A stretch of 64,000 nt of DNA from NCBI GenBank assembly GCA_009733745.1, contig WNWL01000001.1, positions 124,001 through 188,000 of the forward strand, read 5' to 3'. The DNA comes from Oceanobacillus sp. HTM 045 (GTDB taxonomy: Bacteria > Pseudomonadota > Alphaproteobacteria > Rhodobacterales > Rhodobacteraceae). A model generated the notes under the pieces. That model was not told where the DNA came from. It saw nothing but the letters and a program-made list of their open reading frames with translations, and ran no database searches. Shown here in pieces: positions 9,556-18,556 of this stretch (its first letter is position 1; each line of letters starts with the position of its first letter). Both the position numbers and the translations under genes were made by a program.

Positions 9556-10689
9556 TCAGCCCCGCACCCAGCGGGTCAGCACGTCGCCGCCGACGGGCTG
9601 CGTCCCCGCCAGCACGAAGGCGGGCGCGTCGGCCAGTTTCCCGACCCTCAGCGCCTCGATCGCGGCGTGGGCGTCCGCTCCGAGCACCTTGCCCGCGCCG
9701 AACCAGGCGATCTCGTCGACGAGGTTCTCGCGCAGGAGCGCCGCCGCCATGCGCGCGCCGCCCTCCGACAGGAGCGTATTGATCCCTCGCGCGCCGATCT
9801 CGGCCAGCGCGTCGGCGAGGACGAGGCTGCCGGTCTGCGGGTCATGCGCCACCTCGATCAGCTCCGCGCCGAGGTCCTCCCACGCCCGCGCCCGGTCCCG
9901 GTCCACGCCGGAACGGTGCAGCAGCCAGAGCGGCTGCTCGCCCGCCGTCACGGCAAGCTGGCTGGTCAGCGGCAGCGACAGGCTGGGCGCGGCGACGATG
10001 CGCACCGGCGCACGCGCCGCGAGCCCGGGCAGGCGCACGTCGAGCCGCGGGTCATCGGCCCGCGCGGTGCCCGCGCCGACCAGCAGCGCGTCCGACCCCG
10101 CGCGCATCATGTGCACGCGCCGCCGCGCCTCCGGCCCGGTGATCCAGCGGCTTTCGCCCTTCGAGGTGGCGATCCGCCCGTCCATTGTCGCGGCGAGCTT
10201 CAGCAGCACGCGGGGGCGTCCCATCGAGATGCGGGTCAGGAAACCGGCGTTCACCTCCGCCGCCTCCGCCGCCATCAGGCCGGCATCGACCGTGATGCCG
10301 GCCTCCCGTAGCCGGGCGAAGCCGCGCCCGTCGACCCGCGGGTCCGGGTCCGCCATCGGCGCCACCACCCGCGCGATGCCCGCCGCCACCAGCGCGTCGG
10401 CGCAGGGCGGGGTACGGCCGTGATGGGCGCAGGGTTCGAGCGAGACATAGGCCGTCGCACCGCGCAGCGCCTCCTCGCCATAGCGCATCCGCGCATCGGC
10501 GAGGGCGACCGCCTCGGCATGGGGCCGCCCGCCGGGCCGTGTCGCGCCGCGCCCGAGCACGCGCCCGTCGCGGACGATCAGGCAGCCGACGGCAGGGTTG
10601 GGCGCAACCCGGCCAATGCCATGCCGCGCGAGCCGGAGCGCCGCCGCCATCCAGCGCGCGTCCCCGGCGCTGAAGGCGCTGTGGACCAT
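9556..10689 (-). CDS. ribD: Bifunctional pyrimidine deaminase/reductase RibD
   Basis: Catalyses two successive riboflavin-pathway steps: deamination of the pyrimidine from GTP cyclohydrolase II, then NADPH reduction of its ribosyl side chain. The 377-residue protein has an N-terminal CDA-type zinc deaminase domain (APNPAVGCLIV, HAEAVAL at about residue 57, PCAHHGRTPPC) and a C-terminal DHFR-like reductase domain from about residue 150 (RPRVLLKLAATMDGRIAT, RAGSDALLVGAGTARADDPRL). The ATG at 10689 directly follows the nrdR stop with no intergenic base, so the pair forms an operon, as in many proteobacteria. Confidence 0.96.
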   Translation of the reverse strand: MVHSAFSAGDARWMAAALRLARHGIGRVAPNPAVGCLIVRDGRVLGRGATRPGGRPHAEAVALADARMRYGEEALRGATAYVSLEPCAHHGRTPPCADALVAAGIARVVAPMADPDPRVDGRGFARLREAGITVDAGLMAAEAAEVNAGFLTRISMGRPRVLLKLAATMDGRIATSKGESRWITGPEARRRVHMMRAGSDALLVGAGTARADDPRLDVRLPGLAARAPVRIVAAPSLSLPLTSQLAVTAGEQPLWLLHRSGVDRDRARAWEDLGAELIEVAHDPQTGSLVLADALAEIGARGINTLLSEGGARMAAALLRENLVDEIAWFGAGKVLGADAHAAIEALRVGKLADAPAFVLAGTQPVGGDVLTRWVRG

Positions 10690-11160
10690 CTATTCCTCGG
10701 TCGCGGGGACGTTGGGGCGCAGTTCGGCGACGAAATCCTCGAAATCGTCGGCCTCCTGGAAGTTCTTGTAGACGCTCGCGAAGCGGACATAGGCGACCGT
10801 GTCGATCGCCGCCAGCCGCTCCATCACGATCTCGCCGATCATGTCGGAGGGGATGTCGGTCTCGCCGGTGCTTTCGAGCCGTCGCACAATGCCGGAGATC
10901 ATCTGCTCCACCCGCTCGGCCTCTATCGGCCGTTTCTGGAGCGCGATCCGGATCGACCGGGCGAGCTTGTCGCGGTCGAAATCCTCGCGTCGCCCGTTCT
11001 TCTTGATCACCACGAGATCGCGAAGCTGAACCCGCTCGTAGGTGGTGAACCGCCCCGCGCAGGCCGGACAGAACCGCCGCCTGCGGATCGAGACATGATC
11101 CTCGGCCGGGCGGGAATCCTTCACCTGGGTATCGACGTTGCCGCAGTAGGGACAGCGCAT
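10690..11160 (-). CDS. nrdR: Transcriptional repressor NrdR
   Basis: NrdR is a nucleotide-sensing repressor of ribonucleotide reductase genes. The 156-residue protein has the N-terminal zinc ribbon with Cys3, Cys6, Cys31 and Cys34 (CPYCGN and FCPACAGRF), then an ATP-cone domain ([19 protein letters not shown]) that binds ATP/dATP. Length and layout match the family exactly. It is the first gene of an nrdR-ribD operon. No ribonucleotide reductase gene and no convincing paired NrdR box was seen in this window. Confidence 0.97.
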   Translation of the reverse strand: MRCPYCGNVDTQVKDSRPAEDHVSIRRRRFCPACAGRFTTYERVQLRDLVVIKKNGRREDFDRDKLARSIRIALQKRPIEAERVEQMISGIVRRLESTGETDIPSDMIGEIVMERLAAIDTVAYVRFASVYKNFQEADDFEDFVAELRPNVPATEE

Positions 11161-11347
11161 GGGGTGCTCCTCACGGGTGTTCCACGACTTTTATAGGAGG
11201 GCGGCAACGCTTTGTGTAGCGCGGAACGCCCGACCCCAGATGTGGGCCGGAAATGGCGGGCGGGCCGTGGCATTGCAGCAATAGCTTCATCCCCGCGCCG
11301 ATTTGGGCGGCTACGCTGCCGGGCGATGAACGGACCGGGAGGTATTG

Positions 11348-11725
11348 ATGCGCAAGATATTGACGTTGCTCGGAGTTCTCGCCTGCGGGCCGGCCCTCGC
11401 TGAGGGCGGTTTCGTCGGCCTCGGCGGCCACGCGGCGAAGGGCGGGGTGGAACTGGTCGAGGGCGAGAGCGGGTGGGAAATCCATCTCGGAGCCGATTTC
11501 GCGGTCGATCCGGGCGGCAAGACCGCGCTCGGCTTCATGAAGGACGGCGCCTTCGTAGAGGAAGCGAAGGCGGGAGACCTCGCTGCCGCGTCGGGCGCGC
11601 AGGTCTATGACCTGCCGGAAGGTGTCGAGCCGGCCGACTACGACCGGCTGGTGATCTACTGCTACATCGAGGCCGCGGCGATCGCCGAGGCGGTGTTCGC
11701 GGCTACGCCAGCGGAGCAGGATTGA
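11348..11725 (+). CDS. Small secreted protein with DM13-like domain
   Basis: The product is 125 residues from the ATG at 11348, with GGAGG at 11338-11342. A TTG three bases upstream is an alternative start. A signal peptide (KILTLLGVLACGPALAEGG) precedes a domain with a GxVxLxE opening (GHAAKGGVELVEGESGWEIHL), ADFAVDPGGKTALGFMKD and the closing VEPADYDRLVIYCYIEAA. That pattern resembles the DM13 domain, proposed from family knowledge to be redox-active in electron transfer; a single cysteine near the end fits. The last 23 bp overlap the convergent ADP-ribosylglycohydrolase gene. The DM13 assignment is from pattern only. Confidence 0.7.
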   Translation: MRKILTLLGVLACGPALAEGGFVGLGGHAAKGGVELVEGESGWEIHLGADFAVDPGGKTALGFMKDGAFVEEAKAGDLAAASGAQVYDLPEGVEPADYDRLVIYCYIEAAAIAEAVFAATPAEQD

Positions 11726-12566
11726 CGTCGTAGAGCCGGTCCGCCGTCTCCGCGATGCGGTCGCGCCAGGCAAGCGGCTCCAGCCATTCCGGCGGGATGG
11801 CGGCCTCGCCGTGGATGCGGCCGGCGATCTGGCCCGTGACGGCGGCGACAGTGTCGGCGTCGTCGCCGAGATTGGCGGCCTTGAGGATCGCGTCGCGGAA
11901 GGTCTCCGTCGAGGTCACGGCCCAGAGTGCGGCGTCCCAGGTGTGGCGGACATAGCCGGACGACCTGATTTCGCTTTCCGGCGTGTCGGGGGGCGGGGCA
12001 TTGGGGACCGCCGCGATGTCGCCGGTGACGAGCAGGCGGGCCATCGAGACGGCGATTTCGGCGCATTCGGCGCTGCCATGCGTGGTCCGGCCTTGCAGGA
12101 CGGCTGCCCGTTCGGCCTGCACGGGGTCGCGGTGATAGGCGATTGCCGCGGGGGCGAGGCGCATGATCGCGCCGTTGCCGGAGCTCATCGGATCCTGCGA
12201 TCCGGCATAGGGCTCGCCGTCGCGCTCGAACTTCCGCAGCGCGGCATTGACCGTGTTGCCGATGTCGAAACAGGTGCCGGTGCAGGAATTCTCGCCCGAA
12301 TCACGCCATTGGCGGAAACGGTTCATGCAGTCCGACGGGTTCCAGCCGCCGTTCGCGAGCAGGCTGTCGGCGAGGCAGAGCGCCATCGAGGTGTCGTCGG
12401 TCCACTGGCCGGGTTCGAGCCGGAAGACGCCGCCGCCCGTCATGCCGGTGACGGGCGGGAAGCTGCCGCGGGGCTGGAACTCGACGCTGGTGCCGATGGC
12501 GTCGCCGACCGCGAGGCCGAGGAGCATGCCCCTCGCGGCGTCGCGGACGAGCGGTTTCGGATCCAT
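11703..12566 (-). CDS. ADP-ribosylglycohydrolase family protein (DraG-like)
   Basis: The 287-residue protein belongs to the all-alpha, di-metal ADP-ribosylhydrolase family that removes ADP-ribose from proteins or small molecules. Metal-binding signatures are intact: GLAVGDAIGTSVEF near the N-terminus, QWTDDTSMALCLADSLL (TDDT ligands, about residues 55-70), GNGAIMRLAP, and NLGDDADTVAAVTGQIAG near residue 235. There are no nif, draT or dinitrogenase reductase genes nearby, so a role in nitrogenase control is not supported; the substrate is unknown. It begins 8 bp after the glyA stop on the same strand, so it is probably co-transcribed with glyA. Confidence 0.88.
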   Translation of the reverse strand: MDPKPLVRDAARGMLLGLAVGDAIGTSVEFQPRGSFPPVTGMTGGGVFRLEPGQWTDDTSMALCLADSLLANGGWNPSDCMNRFRQWRDSGENSCTGTCFDIGNTVNAALRKFERDGEPYAGSQDPMSSGNGAIMRLAPAAIAYHRDPVQAERAAVLQGRTTHGSAECAEIAVSMARLLVTGDIAAVPNAPPPDTPESEIRSSGYVRHTWDAALWAVTSTETFRDAILKAANLGDDADTVAAVTGQIAGRIHGEAAIPPEWLEPLAWRDRIAETADRLYDVNPAPLA

Positions 12567-12574
12567 GCGAGCGG

Positions 12575-13870
12575 TCAGAGGCCTTCGTAGATCGGGAAGG
12601 CGTCGCAGAGCGTCTTGACCTTGGCCTTGACCGCCTCCTCGACGCCGCCGTTGCCCTCTTCGCCATTGGCGGAGAGGCCGTCGATCACCTCGACGATCAG
12701 CCGGCCGATCTCCTGGAACTCGGCCACGCCGAAGCCGCGGGTGGTGCCGGCGGGCGAGCCGAGGCGGATGCCCGAGGTCACCATCGGCTTCTCAGGGTCG
12801 TTCGGGATGCCGTTCTTGTTGCAGGTGATGTGCGCCCGGCCGAGCGCCTTCTCGGCGGCGACACCGGTTACGCCCTTGGGCCGGAGGTCGACCAGCATGA
12901 CATGGGTGTCGGTGCCGCCGGTGACGCAGGCGAGGCCGCCCTCGATCAGCGTGGCGGCAAGCGCCTGTGCGTTGGCGATGACCTGGGCCGCGTAGTCCTT
13001 GAACTCGGGGCGCAGCGCCTCGCCGAAGGCGACCGCCTTGGCGGCGATGACATGCATCAGCGGGCCGCCCTGGAGCTGCGGGAAGACGGCCGAATTGATC
13101 TTCTTTGCCAGATCTTCATCATTCGTCAGCACCATGCCGCCACGCGGGCCGCGAAGGGTCTTGTGCGTGGTGGTGGTGGCGACGTGGCACCAGTCGAGCG
13201 GGTTCGGGTGGTGCCCGCCGGCGACGAGGCCCGCGAAATGGGCCATGTCGACATGGAACCACGCGCCGACGCTGTCGGCCACTTCGCGGAACTTCGCGAA
13301 GTCGATCTGGCGCGGGATCGCCGAGCCGCCGGCGATGATCAGCTTCGGCTTGTGCTCCTCGGCGATGCGGGCGACCTGGTCGTAGTCGATCAGGTTGGTA
13401 TCGGTGGTGACGCCGTACTGCACGGCGTTGAACCACTTGCCGGACTGGTTGACCTTGGCGCCGTGGGTCAGGTGGCCGCCGGAGGCGAGGTCCATGCCCA
13501 TGATGGTGTCGCCGGGCTGGAGCAGGGCCTGGTTCACGGCCTGGTTGGCCTGCGCGCCCGAGTGGGGCTGCACGTTGGCGAACTTGCACCCGAAGAGTTC
13601 GCAGGCGCGGTCGATGGCGAGCTGCTCGGCGACGTCCACGTACTGGCAGCCGCCGTAGTAGCGCCGCGTCGGGTAGCCCTCGGCGTACTTGTTGGTCAGG
13701 ACCGAGCCCTGCGCTTCCATCACTGCGCGGGAGACGATGTTCTCCGAGGCGATCAGCTCGATTTCGTCGCGCTGGCGGGTCAGCTCGTCGGAGATCGCCG
13801 CGAAGAGCTCGGGATCCCGGCTCTCGACGGACTCGGTGAAGAAGCGGGCGTCGCGGCTCGGTGCATCCAT
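12575..13870 (-). CDS. glyA: Serine hydroxymethyltransferase GlyA
   Basis: A PLP enzyme interconverting serine plus tetrahydrofolate with glycine plus 5,10-methylene-THF, the main one-carbon source. The ATG at 13870 ([14 protein letters not shown]) has a GGGAG ribosome site and gives 431 residues; the longer open frame to 13960 lacks support. Visible family blocks are [62 protein letters not shown] and the PLP-lysine motif [14 protein letters not shown]. The gene is divergent from nadK with a 247-bp gap in which I could not recognise a riboswitch. Confidence 0.98.
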   Translation of the reverse strand: MDAPSRDARFFTESVESRDPELFAAISDELTRQRDEIELIASENIVSRAVMEAQGSVLTNKYAEGYPTRRYYGGCQYVDVAEQLAIDRACELFGCKFANVQPHSGAQANQAVNQALLQPGDTIMGMDLASGGHLTHGAKVNQSGKWFNAVQYGVTTDTNLIDYDQVARIAEEHKPKLIIAGGSAIPRQIDFAKFREVADSVGAWFHVDMAHFAGLVAGGHHPNPLDWCHVATTTTHKTLRGPRGGMVLTNDEDLAKKINSAVFPQLQGGPLMHVIAAKAVAFGEALRPEFKDYAAQVIANAQALAATLIEGGLACVTGGTDTHVMLVDLRPKGVTGVAAEKALGRAHITCNKNGIPNDPEKPMVTSGIRLGSPAGTTRGFGVAEFQEIGRLIVEVIDGLSANGEEGNGGVEEAVKAKVKTLCDAFPIYEGL

Positions 13871-14117
13871 GGGGGCTCTCCCTGCAGATTGTGGCGGCGG
13901 AACGTCTCGTCGCCATTTGCCGGCGCCGTGTTGTCCCGGCGCGCTGTCGATTATTCCCATTTTACCCGATTGTCATCGCGCCAGATGCGGCATCCGGGCG
14001 CATCTTTGCGAATTTCCGCCTGCCGGAGAGGGGATACGCGCCCCCGGTTGCCGATTGCACCGGACCGGCCCGCGTGCCTATGGTGCCGCTCCGGACACAG
14101 GGATGCGGGGGAGGGGC

Positions 14118-14882
14118 GTGCCCTACGAGCGGATCAGCTTCGCGGCCAGCGCCGCAGAGGAGGCGCAGGACGCGCTGAAGGCGCTGCGGCACCGCTACGG
14201 CCATGTCGCGGCGGCGGAGGCGGACGTGATCGTGGCGCTGGGGGGCGACGGGTTCATGATCCAGATCCTGCACGAGACGGCGGCGCTGGGGAAACCGGTC
14301 TACGGCATGAACCGCGGCACGGTCGGCTTCCTGATGAACGATTACGGCGAGGACGACCTGCCGGACCGGCTCTGCTCGGCCGAGGAGGCGGTGATCCACC
14401 CGCTGCGCATGACCGCCTGGTGCGACGGCGAGGAGCCGGTCACCGGCCTCGCGATCAACGAGGTGGCGCTGCTGCGCCAGACCCGGCAGGCGGCGAAGAT
14501 CTCGATCGAGATCGACGGGCTGGAGCGGATGGAGGAGTTGGTCTGCGATGGCGTGATGGTCGCGACGCCGGCCGGATCGACCGCCTACAACTATTCGGCG
14601 CATGGCCCGATCCTGCCGATCGGCGCGCAACTCCTTGCCTTGACTGCGATTTCCGCCTTCCGCCCGCGCCGCTGGCGCGGCGCGCTGCTGAACGACGTGG
14701 CGCAGGTGAGTTTCCATGTCCGGGAACGGGCCAAGCGGCCGGTCTCGGCCACGGCGGACCACCTCGAGGTGCGCAACGTCCACCGCGTCGATGTCGGGCT
14801 GGAACGCGACATCTCCATGCGCCTTTTGCACGACCCGGGTCACGGGCTGGAGGAACGGCTGATCCGCGAGCAGTTCCACTGA
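14118..14882 (+). CDS. nadK: NAD kinase
   Basis: Phosphorylates NAD to NADP using ATP or polyphosphate; cytosolic. The GTG at 14118 is the likely start: it follows a GGAGGGG box directly and opens with [17 protein letters not shown], the alphaproteobacterial NadK beginning, giving 254 residues. The in-frame ATG at 14103 is possible but overlaps the ribosome site. Motifs are the nucleotide-binding [37 protein letters not shown] and the glycine/serine-rich [18 protein letters not shown]. It converges with a kelch-like gene across a 495-bp repeat-bearing gap. Confidence 0.95.
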   Translation: MPYERISFAASAAEEAQDALKALRHRYGHVAAAEADVIVALGGDGFMIQILHETAALGKPVYGMNRGTVGFLMNDYGEDDLPDRLCSAEEAVIHPLRMTAWCDGEEPVTGLAINEVALLRQTRQAAKISIEIDGLERMEELVCDGVMVATPAGSTAYNYSAHGPILPIGAQLLALTAISAFRPRRWRGALLNDVAQVSFHVRERAKRPVSATADHLEVRNVHRVDVGLERDISMRLLHDPGHGLEERLIREQFH

Positions 14883-14993
14883 GCCGCCTGTCACGCGCTG
14901 CGCCTAGTGACTTCACCGGCTGACGACATCGCCGCGGGGATGTCCGGTCGGGAATGTCCGGGCGGAGGTGACCGGCGGGGACATTCCGAAAAC

Positions 14994-15047
14994 GGCCGTT
15001 TCCCGAAAGGCGCCGCGATTCACCGCCAGGGGTGAAACCGGGGATTC
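14994..15047 (+). repeat. 54-bp intergenic repeat, copy 1
   Basis: This segment starts ggccgtttcccgaaaggc, continues with cgccgcgattcaccgcc and ends ggggattc. It matches 38366-38419 at 52 of 54 positions by my alignment, in the same orientation. It contains the short inverted repeat TTCACC/GGTGAA. Both copies lie between convergent genes. Confidence 0.9.
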
Positions 15048-15269
15048 CGCGCGTCACCGGGGGCGGCCTTCTCGGAGCCCCTCCGGGGCCGCCTCGGCGG
15101 CCGCTGCGCCCGGCGCCTCCCCCGCCCGGGCCGGTGCCCTTCCGGCTTCGGCGTGGTCGCGTGCCCGCCCGGAGTCGGCGGGCGCGTCCGGTGGCTGGCC
15201 GGGGTGTCGGGTGGCGGAAGTTCCGGCGTGCCGGGGAAGCGTCTGATGAGCGGGGTGCTCATCAGATCG

Positions 15270-15355
15270 CCGCTTCCAGCGTGGGTCGCCCTCCGGCCCT
15301 GTCAACGATCTTCGACCCGCTGCGCGGGCGGGCTGCGCCCGTCATTGACAGGGCC
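15270..15355 (+). repeat. Palindrome-bearing intergenic repeat (about 85 bp), copy 1
   Basis: It begins with ttccagcgtgggtcgcc, identical over 17 bp to 62436-62452. A long hairpin follows: ggccctgtcaa (15295-15305) pairs perfectly with ttgacagggcc (15345-15355) around a GC-rich 39-nt loop. It ends 22 bp before the stop of the minus-strand kelch-like gene. The stem differs in sequence from copy 2 while its symmetry is kept, which suggests structure is selected. Confidence 0.8.
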
Positions 15356-15377
15356 TCCGGGCTTTCGGGGCTGCCGG

Positions 15378-16463
15378 TCAGGCGAGGTCCACCGTTTCGT
15401 AATCGGCGCCGTCGAGAGCGGCGCAGGTTTCGAGGACGTGGCGCCGGATCGCGTCCAGCGTTGCGGGCGCGACGGGGCCTTCGACGGTGACCTGTATTTC
15501 CGCCATTTCCTCGGTGATGCGCACGGTGGCTTCCTCCACCCGGATGCGGCGGAGGTTGTAGGCGTCATCCAGCGTGGTGATGTCCTCGTGCGGGACGGGG
15601 AGGCGGAACCGCTCTCGGTAGCGCGCGAGGCCCGGCTTCGGGCCGGTGGCTTCCAGTTCGGCGGTCATCTCGCGCGCCATGTCGGAGCCGGGTTCCGAAT
15701 GGTCCAGTACGCGGTAGCGCCATAGGTTGTTGGGGCCGCGGTCGGTGCGGCGGACCAGCCAGCGCGTCACGGGCGGGCGGTGGTCGCGCGACCATGCGCC
15801 GGTGGCGAGGTCGAGCGACCAGGTATCGAGATTGTCGATGAAGGCGCCGGTCGCGGCGTGGATGACGGTGCCGCCGGTGAGGCGGATGCTGCCGCCGCCT
15901 TCCGCCAGCGCCGCGTCGTGGCGGTGGAGCCAGGCGGGCGGGGTGCCGGTGGTCTGCACCGGGGCGATCTCCAGCGTCTCGACGTCGAGGGTGAAGACCG
16001 GGGTGCGGGCCGGGTCGCGCATTTCCTTCGGGCCGACGGTGCCGACGATCCAGACCTTGCCGCCCGCGAGGGTGGCGCTGTGGAAGTCGGTCGGGGGAAA
16101 GACCGCCTCGGGGTAGCCGTAGATCTCCGGCGCCGCGCCGGGGCGGAGCAGGGTGACGTCGTTGTAGATCTGGAAGTCGGGGTCGTACCAGTCCTCGTGC
16201 TCGCCGCCGATCAGGATCGCGGTGCCGTCGGGCAGCTCGGTGCGGGACTGGCCCATGCGGTCGAAGGTCCAGGACGGGGGATCGCGCGGCACTTCCGCGC
16301 CGGCGAGCAGTTCGTGCGCGGCGCCGGGCCAGGCGCGGGTCTCGACCAGCCATTGCCAGACCGGGTTGGTCATCCGCTCCGGGTTGGCGGTGCCGAAGCG
16401 GGGGCTGCGCCATGCGTCGTAGAGCGCGCGGGCCTCGGGCGGGGGCGGGCTGTATCGGGTCAT
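15378..16463 (-). CDS. Kelch-like beta-propeller protein of unknown function
   Basis: A 361-residue protein starting MTRYSPPPPEARALYDAW. The middle is beta-rich with repeated blade-like segments (PDGTAILIGGEHEDWY, LAGGKVWIVGTVGP, RLTGGTVIHAATG) that resemble kelch or galactose-oxidase propeller blades. The C-terminal third has charged helices (MAREMTAELEATGPKPGLARY). No signal peptide or catalytic motif was recognised, so it is probably cytosolic. It is divergent from the AI-2E permease gene and converges with nadK. Function cannot be assigned. Confidence 0.75.
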   Translation of the reverse strand: MTRYSPPPPEARALYDAWRSPRFGTANPERMTNPVWQWLVETRAWPGAAHELLAGAEVPRDPPSWTFDRMGQSRTELPDGTAILIGGEHEDWYDPDFQIYNDVTLLRPGAAPEIYGYPEAVFPPTDFHSATLAGGKVWIVGTVGPKEMRDPARTPVFTLDVETLEIAPVQTTGTPPAWLHRHDAALAEGGGSIRLTGGTVIHAATGAFIDNLDTWSLDLATGAWSRDHRPPVTRWLVRRTDRGPNNLWRYRVLDHSEPGSDMAREMTAELEATGPKPGLARYRERFRLPVPHEDITTLDDAYNLRRIRVEEATVRITEEMAEIQVTVEGPVAPATLDAIRRHVLETCAALDGADYETVDLA

Positions 16464-16679
16464 GCGGTCACCCTGTGCGAGATGGGGCAGGGTAGTCCGC
16501 CGCCGGTGCGGTGTCAGCCGTGGTTGGGCCCGGGTTTGCGGGCTTGTGCCGCGCGTTGCGCGCGGGAAGGGTGCATGCGAGGTTGACCCTTGGCCGCGCC
16601 GACCGCAGATTGCGCGGCGCGCTGCCGCTGGGGCGGCTTGCGGGAAGGTGCGCCGGTTGCGGCGCGGGACGGGAACGGC

Positions 16680-17783
16680 ATGACGCTCGGCGAACAGGCA
16701 CGCTACTGGGGCATCGGCATCGCGGTCTTCGCCGTGGCGGTGTGGTTCCTCTCCGGCATCCTGCTGCCCTTCGTGCTCGGCGCGGCGGTGGCCTATCTCT
16801 GCGACCCGCTGGCCGACCGGCTGGAGAAGCGCGGGGTCTCGCGCATCTGGGCGACGATCATCATCAGCGTGCTGGGGATGGGCGTGGCCGTGCTGGCGCT
16901 GCTGGTGGTGATCCCGCTGGTGGTGGAGCAGGTGCGCCAGGCGATCTCGGGCGCGCCGGCGGTGCTGGATCACCTCCTCGCGCTGACCGAGCAGTGGAAG
17001 GCAGAGGACGGCTGGGTGGCGCAGGTGCTGCGCGAATCCGCCGAGAAGCTGCGCGAGAACGCGGCCGACTGGTCGGCCTCGCTGCTGAAGACGGCGTGGT
17101 CCTCCGGGCTGGCGGTGATCGACTTCCTGCTGCTGCTGTTCGTGACGCCGGTGGTGGCGTTCTACCTGCTGCTCGACTGGGACCGGATGATCGCCGAGAT
17201 CGACGACTGGCTGCCGCGCCAGCACCGCTCGACGATCCACCGGCTGGCCGGGGAGCTGGACAAGGTGATGTCGGGCTTCGTGCGCGGGCAGCTCACGGTC
17301 TGCGCGATCCTCGGCACCTTCTACGCGGTCGCGCTGACGCTGATCGGGCTGCCCTTCGGCCTGCTGATCGGGCTGTTCGCGGGGCTCCTGACCTTCATTC
17401 CCTATGTCGGCGTGATCATCGGCGGCCTGCTGTCGATCGGGCTGGCGCTGGTGCATTTCTGGGGCGACTGGGGCTTCGTGCTGGGCGTCGCGGCGATCTT
17501 CGCGGTCGGGCAGGTGGTGGAGGGGAACTACCTGACGCCGAAGCTGGTCGGCGGCTCGGTCGGGTTGCACCCGGTCTGGCTGATGTTCGCGCTCTCGGCC
17601 TTCGGGGCGCTGTTCGGCTTCACCGGCCTGCTGATCGCGGTGCCGGCGGCGGCGGCGATCGGGGTGCTGGGGCGGTTCGGGCTGTCGCAGTACAAGTCCG
17701 GGCGGCTCTACCGCGGGTCGGATGCCGGGCGGTTCCATGTCGACGCCCCGAAGGAGCGGGGCGAGAAGGGACCCGGCGCGTGA
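16680..17783 (+). CDS. AI-2E family (PerM-type) membrane transporter
   Basis: A polytopic inner-membrane protein of 367 residues. Helices near the N-terminus (YWGIGIAVFAVAVWFLSGIL) are followed by AVAYLCDPLADRLEKRGVSR, a coiled soluble segment at about residues 95-140, and the family block PYVGVIIGGLLSIGLALVHFWGDWGF with GNYLTPKLVGGSVGLHPVW towards the C-terminus. The substrate of most members is unknown; the AI-2E name comes from one member and should not be taken as function. It overlaps the Hda-like gene by 4 bp (GTGA) and is the first gene of a permease-hda-ppk-ppx unit. Confidence 0.9.
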   Translation: MTLGEQARYWGIGIAVFAVAVWFLSGILLPFVLGAAVAYLCDPLADRLEKRGVSRIWATIIISVLGMGVAVLALLVVIPLVVEQVRQAISGAPAVLDHLLALTEQWKAEDGWVAQVLRESAEKLRENAADWSASLLKTAWSSGLAVIDFLLLLFVTPVVAFYLLLDWDRMIAEIDDWLPRQHRSTIHRLAGELDKVMSGFVRGQLTVCAILGTFYAVALTLIGLPFGLLIGLFAGLLTFIPYVGVIIGGLLSIGLALVHFWGDWGFVLGVAAIFAVGQVVEGNYLTPKLVGGSVGLHPVWLMFALSAFGALFGFTGLLIAVPAAAAIGVLGRFGLSQYKSGRLYRGSDAGRFHVDAPKERGEKGPGA

Positions 17784-18556
17784 GCAGGGGCGATCCGCGG
17801 CAGTTGCCACTGCCGCTGCCGTCGCGGGACGCGCGGGGCCGGAACGACTTCTTCGTCTCGCCCGCCAATGCCGCGGCGGTGGCGCTGGTGGACGACTGGC
17901 AGCGCTGGCCGGAGGGGCGGCTGGCGCTGGTCGGGCCGGAGGGCTCGGGCAAGACCCATCTTGTGCATGTCTGGCGCGCGGCCTCCGGGGCGGAGGTGGT
18001 GGCGGCGGCCGACCTGTCGCCGGAGCTGGCTTCCGGCGTGGCGGAGGACGCGCGGATCGCGGTGGAGGAAGCCGACCGGCTGGCGGCGCTTGCGCCCGGC
18101 GCGCGGGAGGCGGCGGAGGCGGGGCTGTTCCATCTCTGGAACCTGCTCCGCGGCCGCGGGCGGCTGCTCGTCACCGGGCGGACGGCGCCGGCGCGCTGGG
18201 ACATTCGCCTGCCCGACCTCGCCTCGCGGCTCTCGGCGATGACCCCGGCTTCCATCGCCGCGCCGGATGACGCGCTTCTGTCATCGGTGCTGGATAAGCT
18301 GCTCGCCGACCGGCAGGTGCCTGTCGGGGCGGGGCTGGTGCCCTACCTTGTGAAGCGGATGGAGAGATCTTTCGCGGCGGCGGAGGCCGTGGTAGCCACT
18401 CTCGATGCCCGGTCGCTGGGCGAGGGCGCGCGCGTGACGCCGCGCTTCGCGGGGCGGGTTCTCGGTTATTCGGCGGATGAAGCGGCTGGCGGCACCGCTG
18501 GCGAGGGGGCTGGCGGCGAAGCGGCCGGCGGGGACGCCGAGGGAGCAGACGGATGA
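17780..18556 (+). CDS. hda: DnaA-related regulatory inactivator, Hda/HdaA-like
   Basis: An AAA+ protein homologous to the DnaA ATPase domain. Family members, with the sliding clamp, stimulate ATP hydrolysis by DnaA after initiation. GTG at 17780 overlaps the permease stop; 258 residues. Near the N-terminus RQLPLPLPS resembles the clamp-binding motif (QLxLP) of Hda proteins. Walker A is VGPEGSGKTHLVHVW, a degenerate Walker B is RIAVEEADRLA, and SRLSAMTPASIAAPDD covers the sensor region. An unusual C-terminal tail of about 20 Gly/Ala/Glu residues (GGTAGEGAGGEAAGGDAEG) is likely disordered. It overlaps ppk by 4 bp. Confidence 0.85.
   Translation: MSRGDPRQLPLPLPSRDARGRNDFFVSPANAAAVALVDDWQRWPEGRLALVGPEGSGKTHLVHVWRAASGAEVVAAADLSPELASGVAEDARIAVEEADRLAALAPGAREAAEAGLFHLWNLLRGRGRLLVTGRTAPARWDIRLPDLASRLSAMTPASIAAPDDALLSSVLDKLLADRQVPVGAGLVPYLVKRMERSFAAAEAVVATLDARSLGEGARVTPRFAGRVLGYSADEAAGGTAGEGAGGEAAGGDAEGADG

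Larger units (their letters stand above)
14883..15377. other. Repeat-bearing non-coding region between convergent nadK and kelch-like gene
   Basis: No convincing gene is present in these 495 bp; open frames here are GC-driven and have no domain. The stretch contains a 54-bp repeat at 14994-15047, which recurs at 38366-38419, and a palindrome-bearing repeat at 15270-15355, which recurs at 62432-62515. Between them (about 15050-15260) is very GC-rich sequence with no recognisable feature. Confidence 0.8.

Noticed and set aside
13871-14117. Riboswitch in the glyA leader
   Set aside because: I looked for glycine, THF and SAM-type cores on the minus strand and found no recognisable conserved core, only ordinary GC-rich stems.
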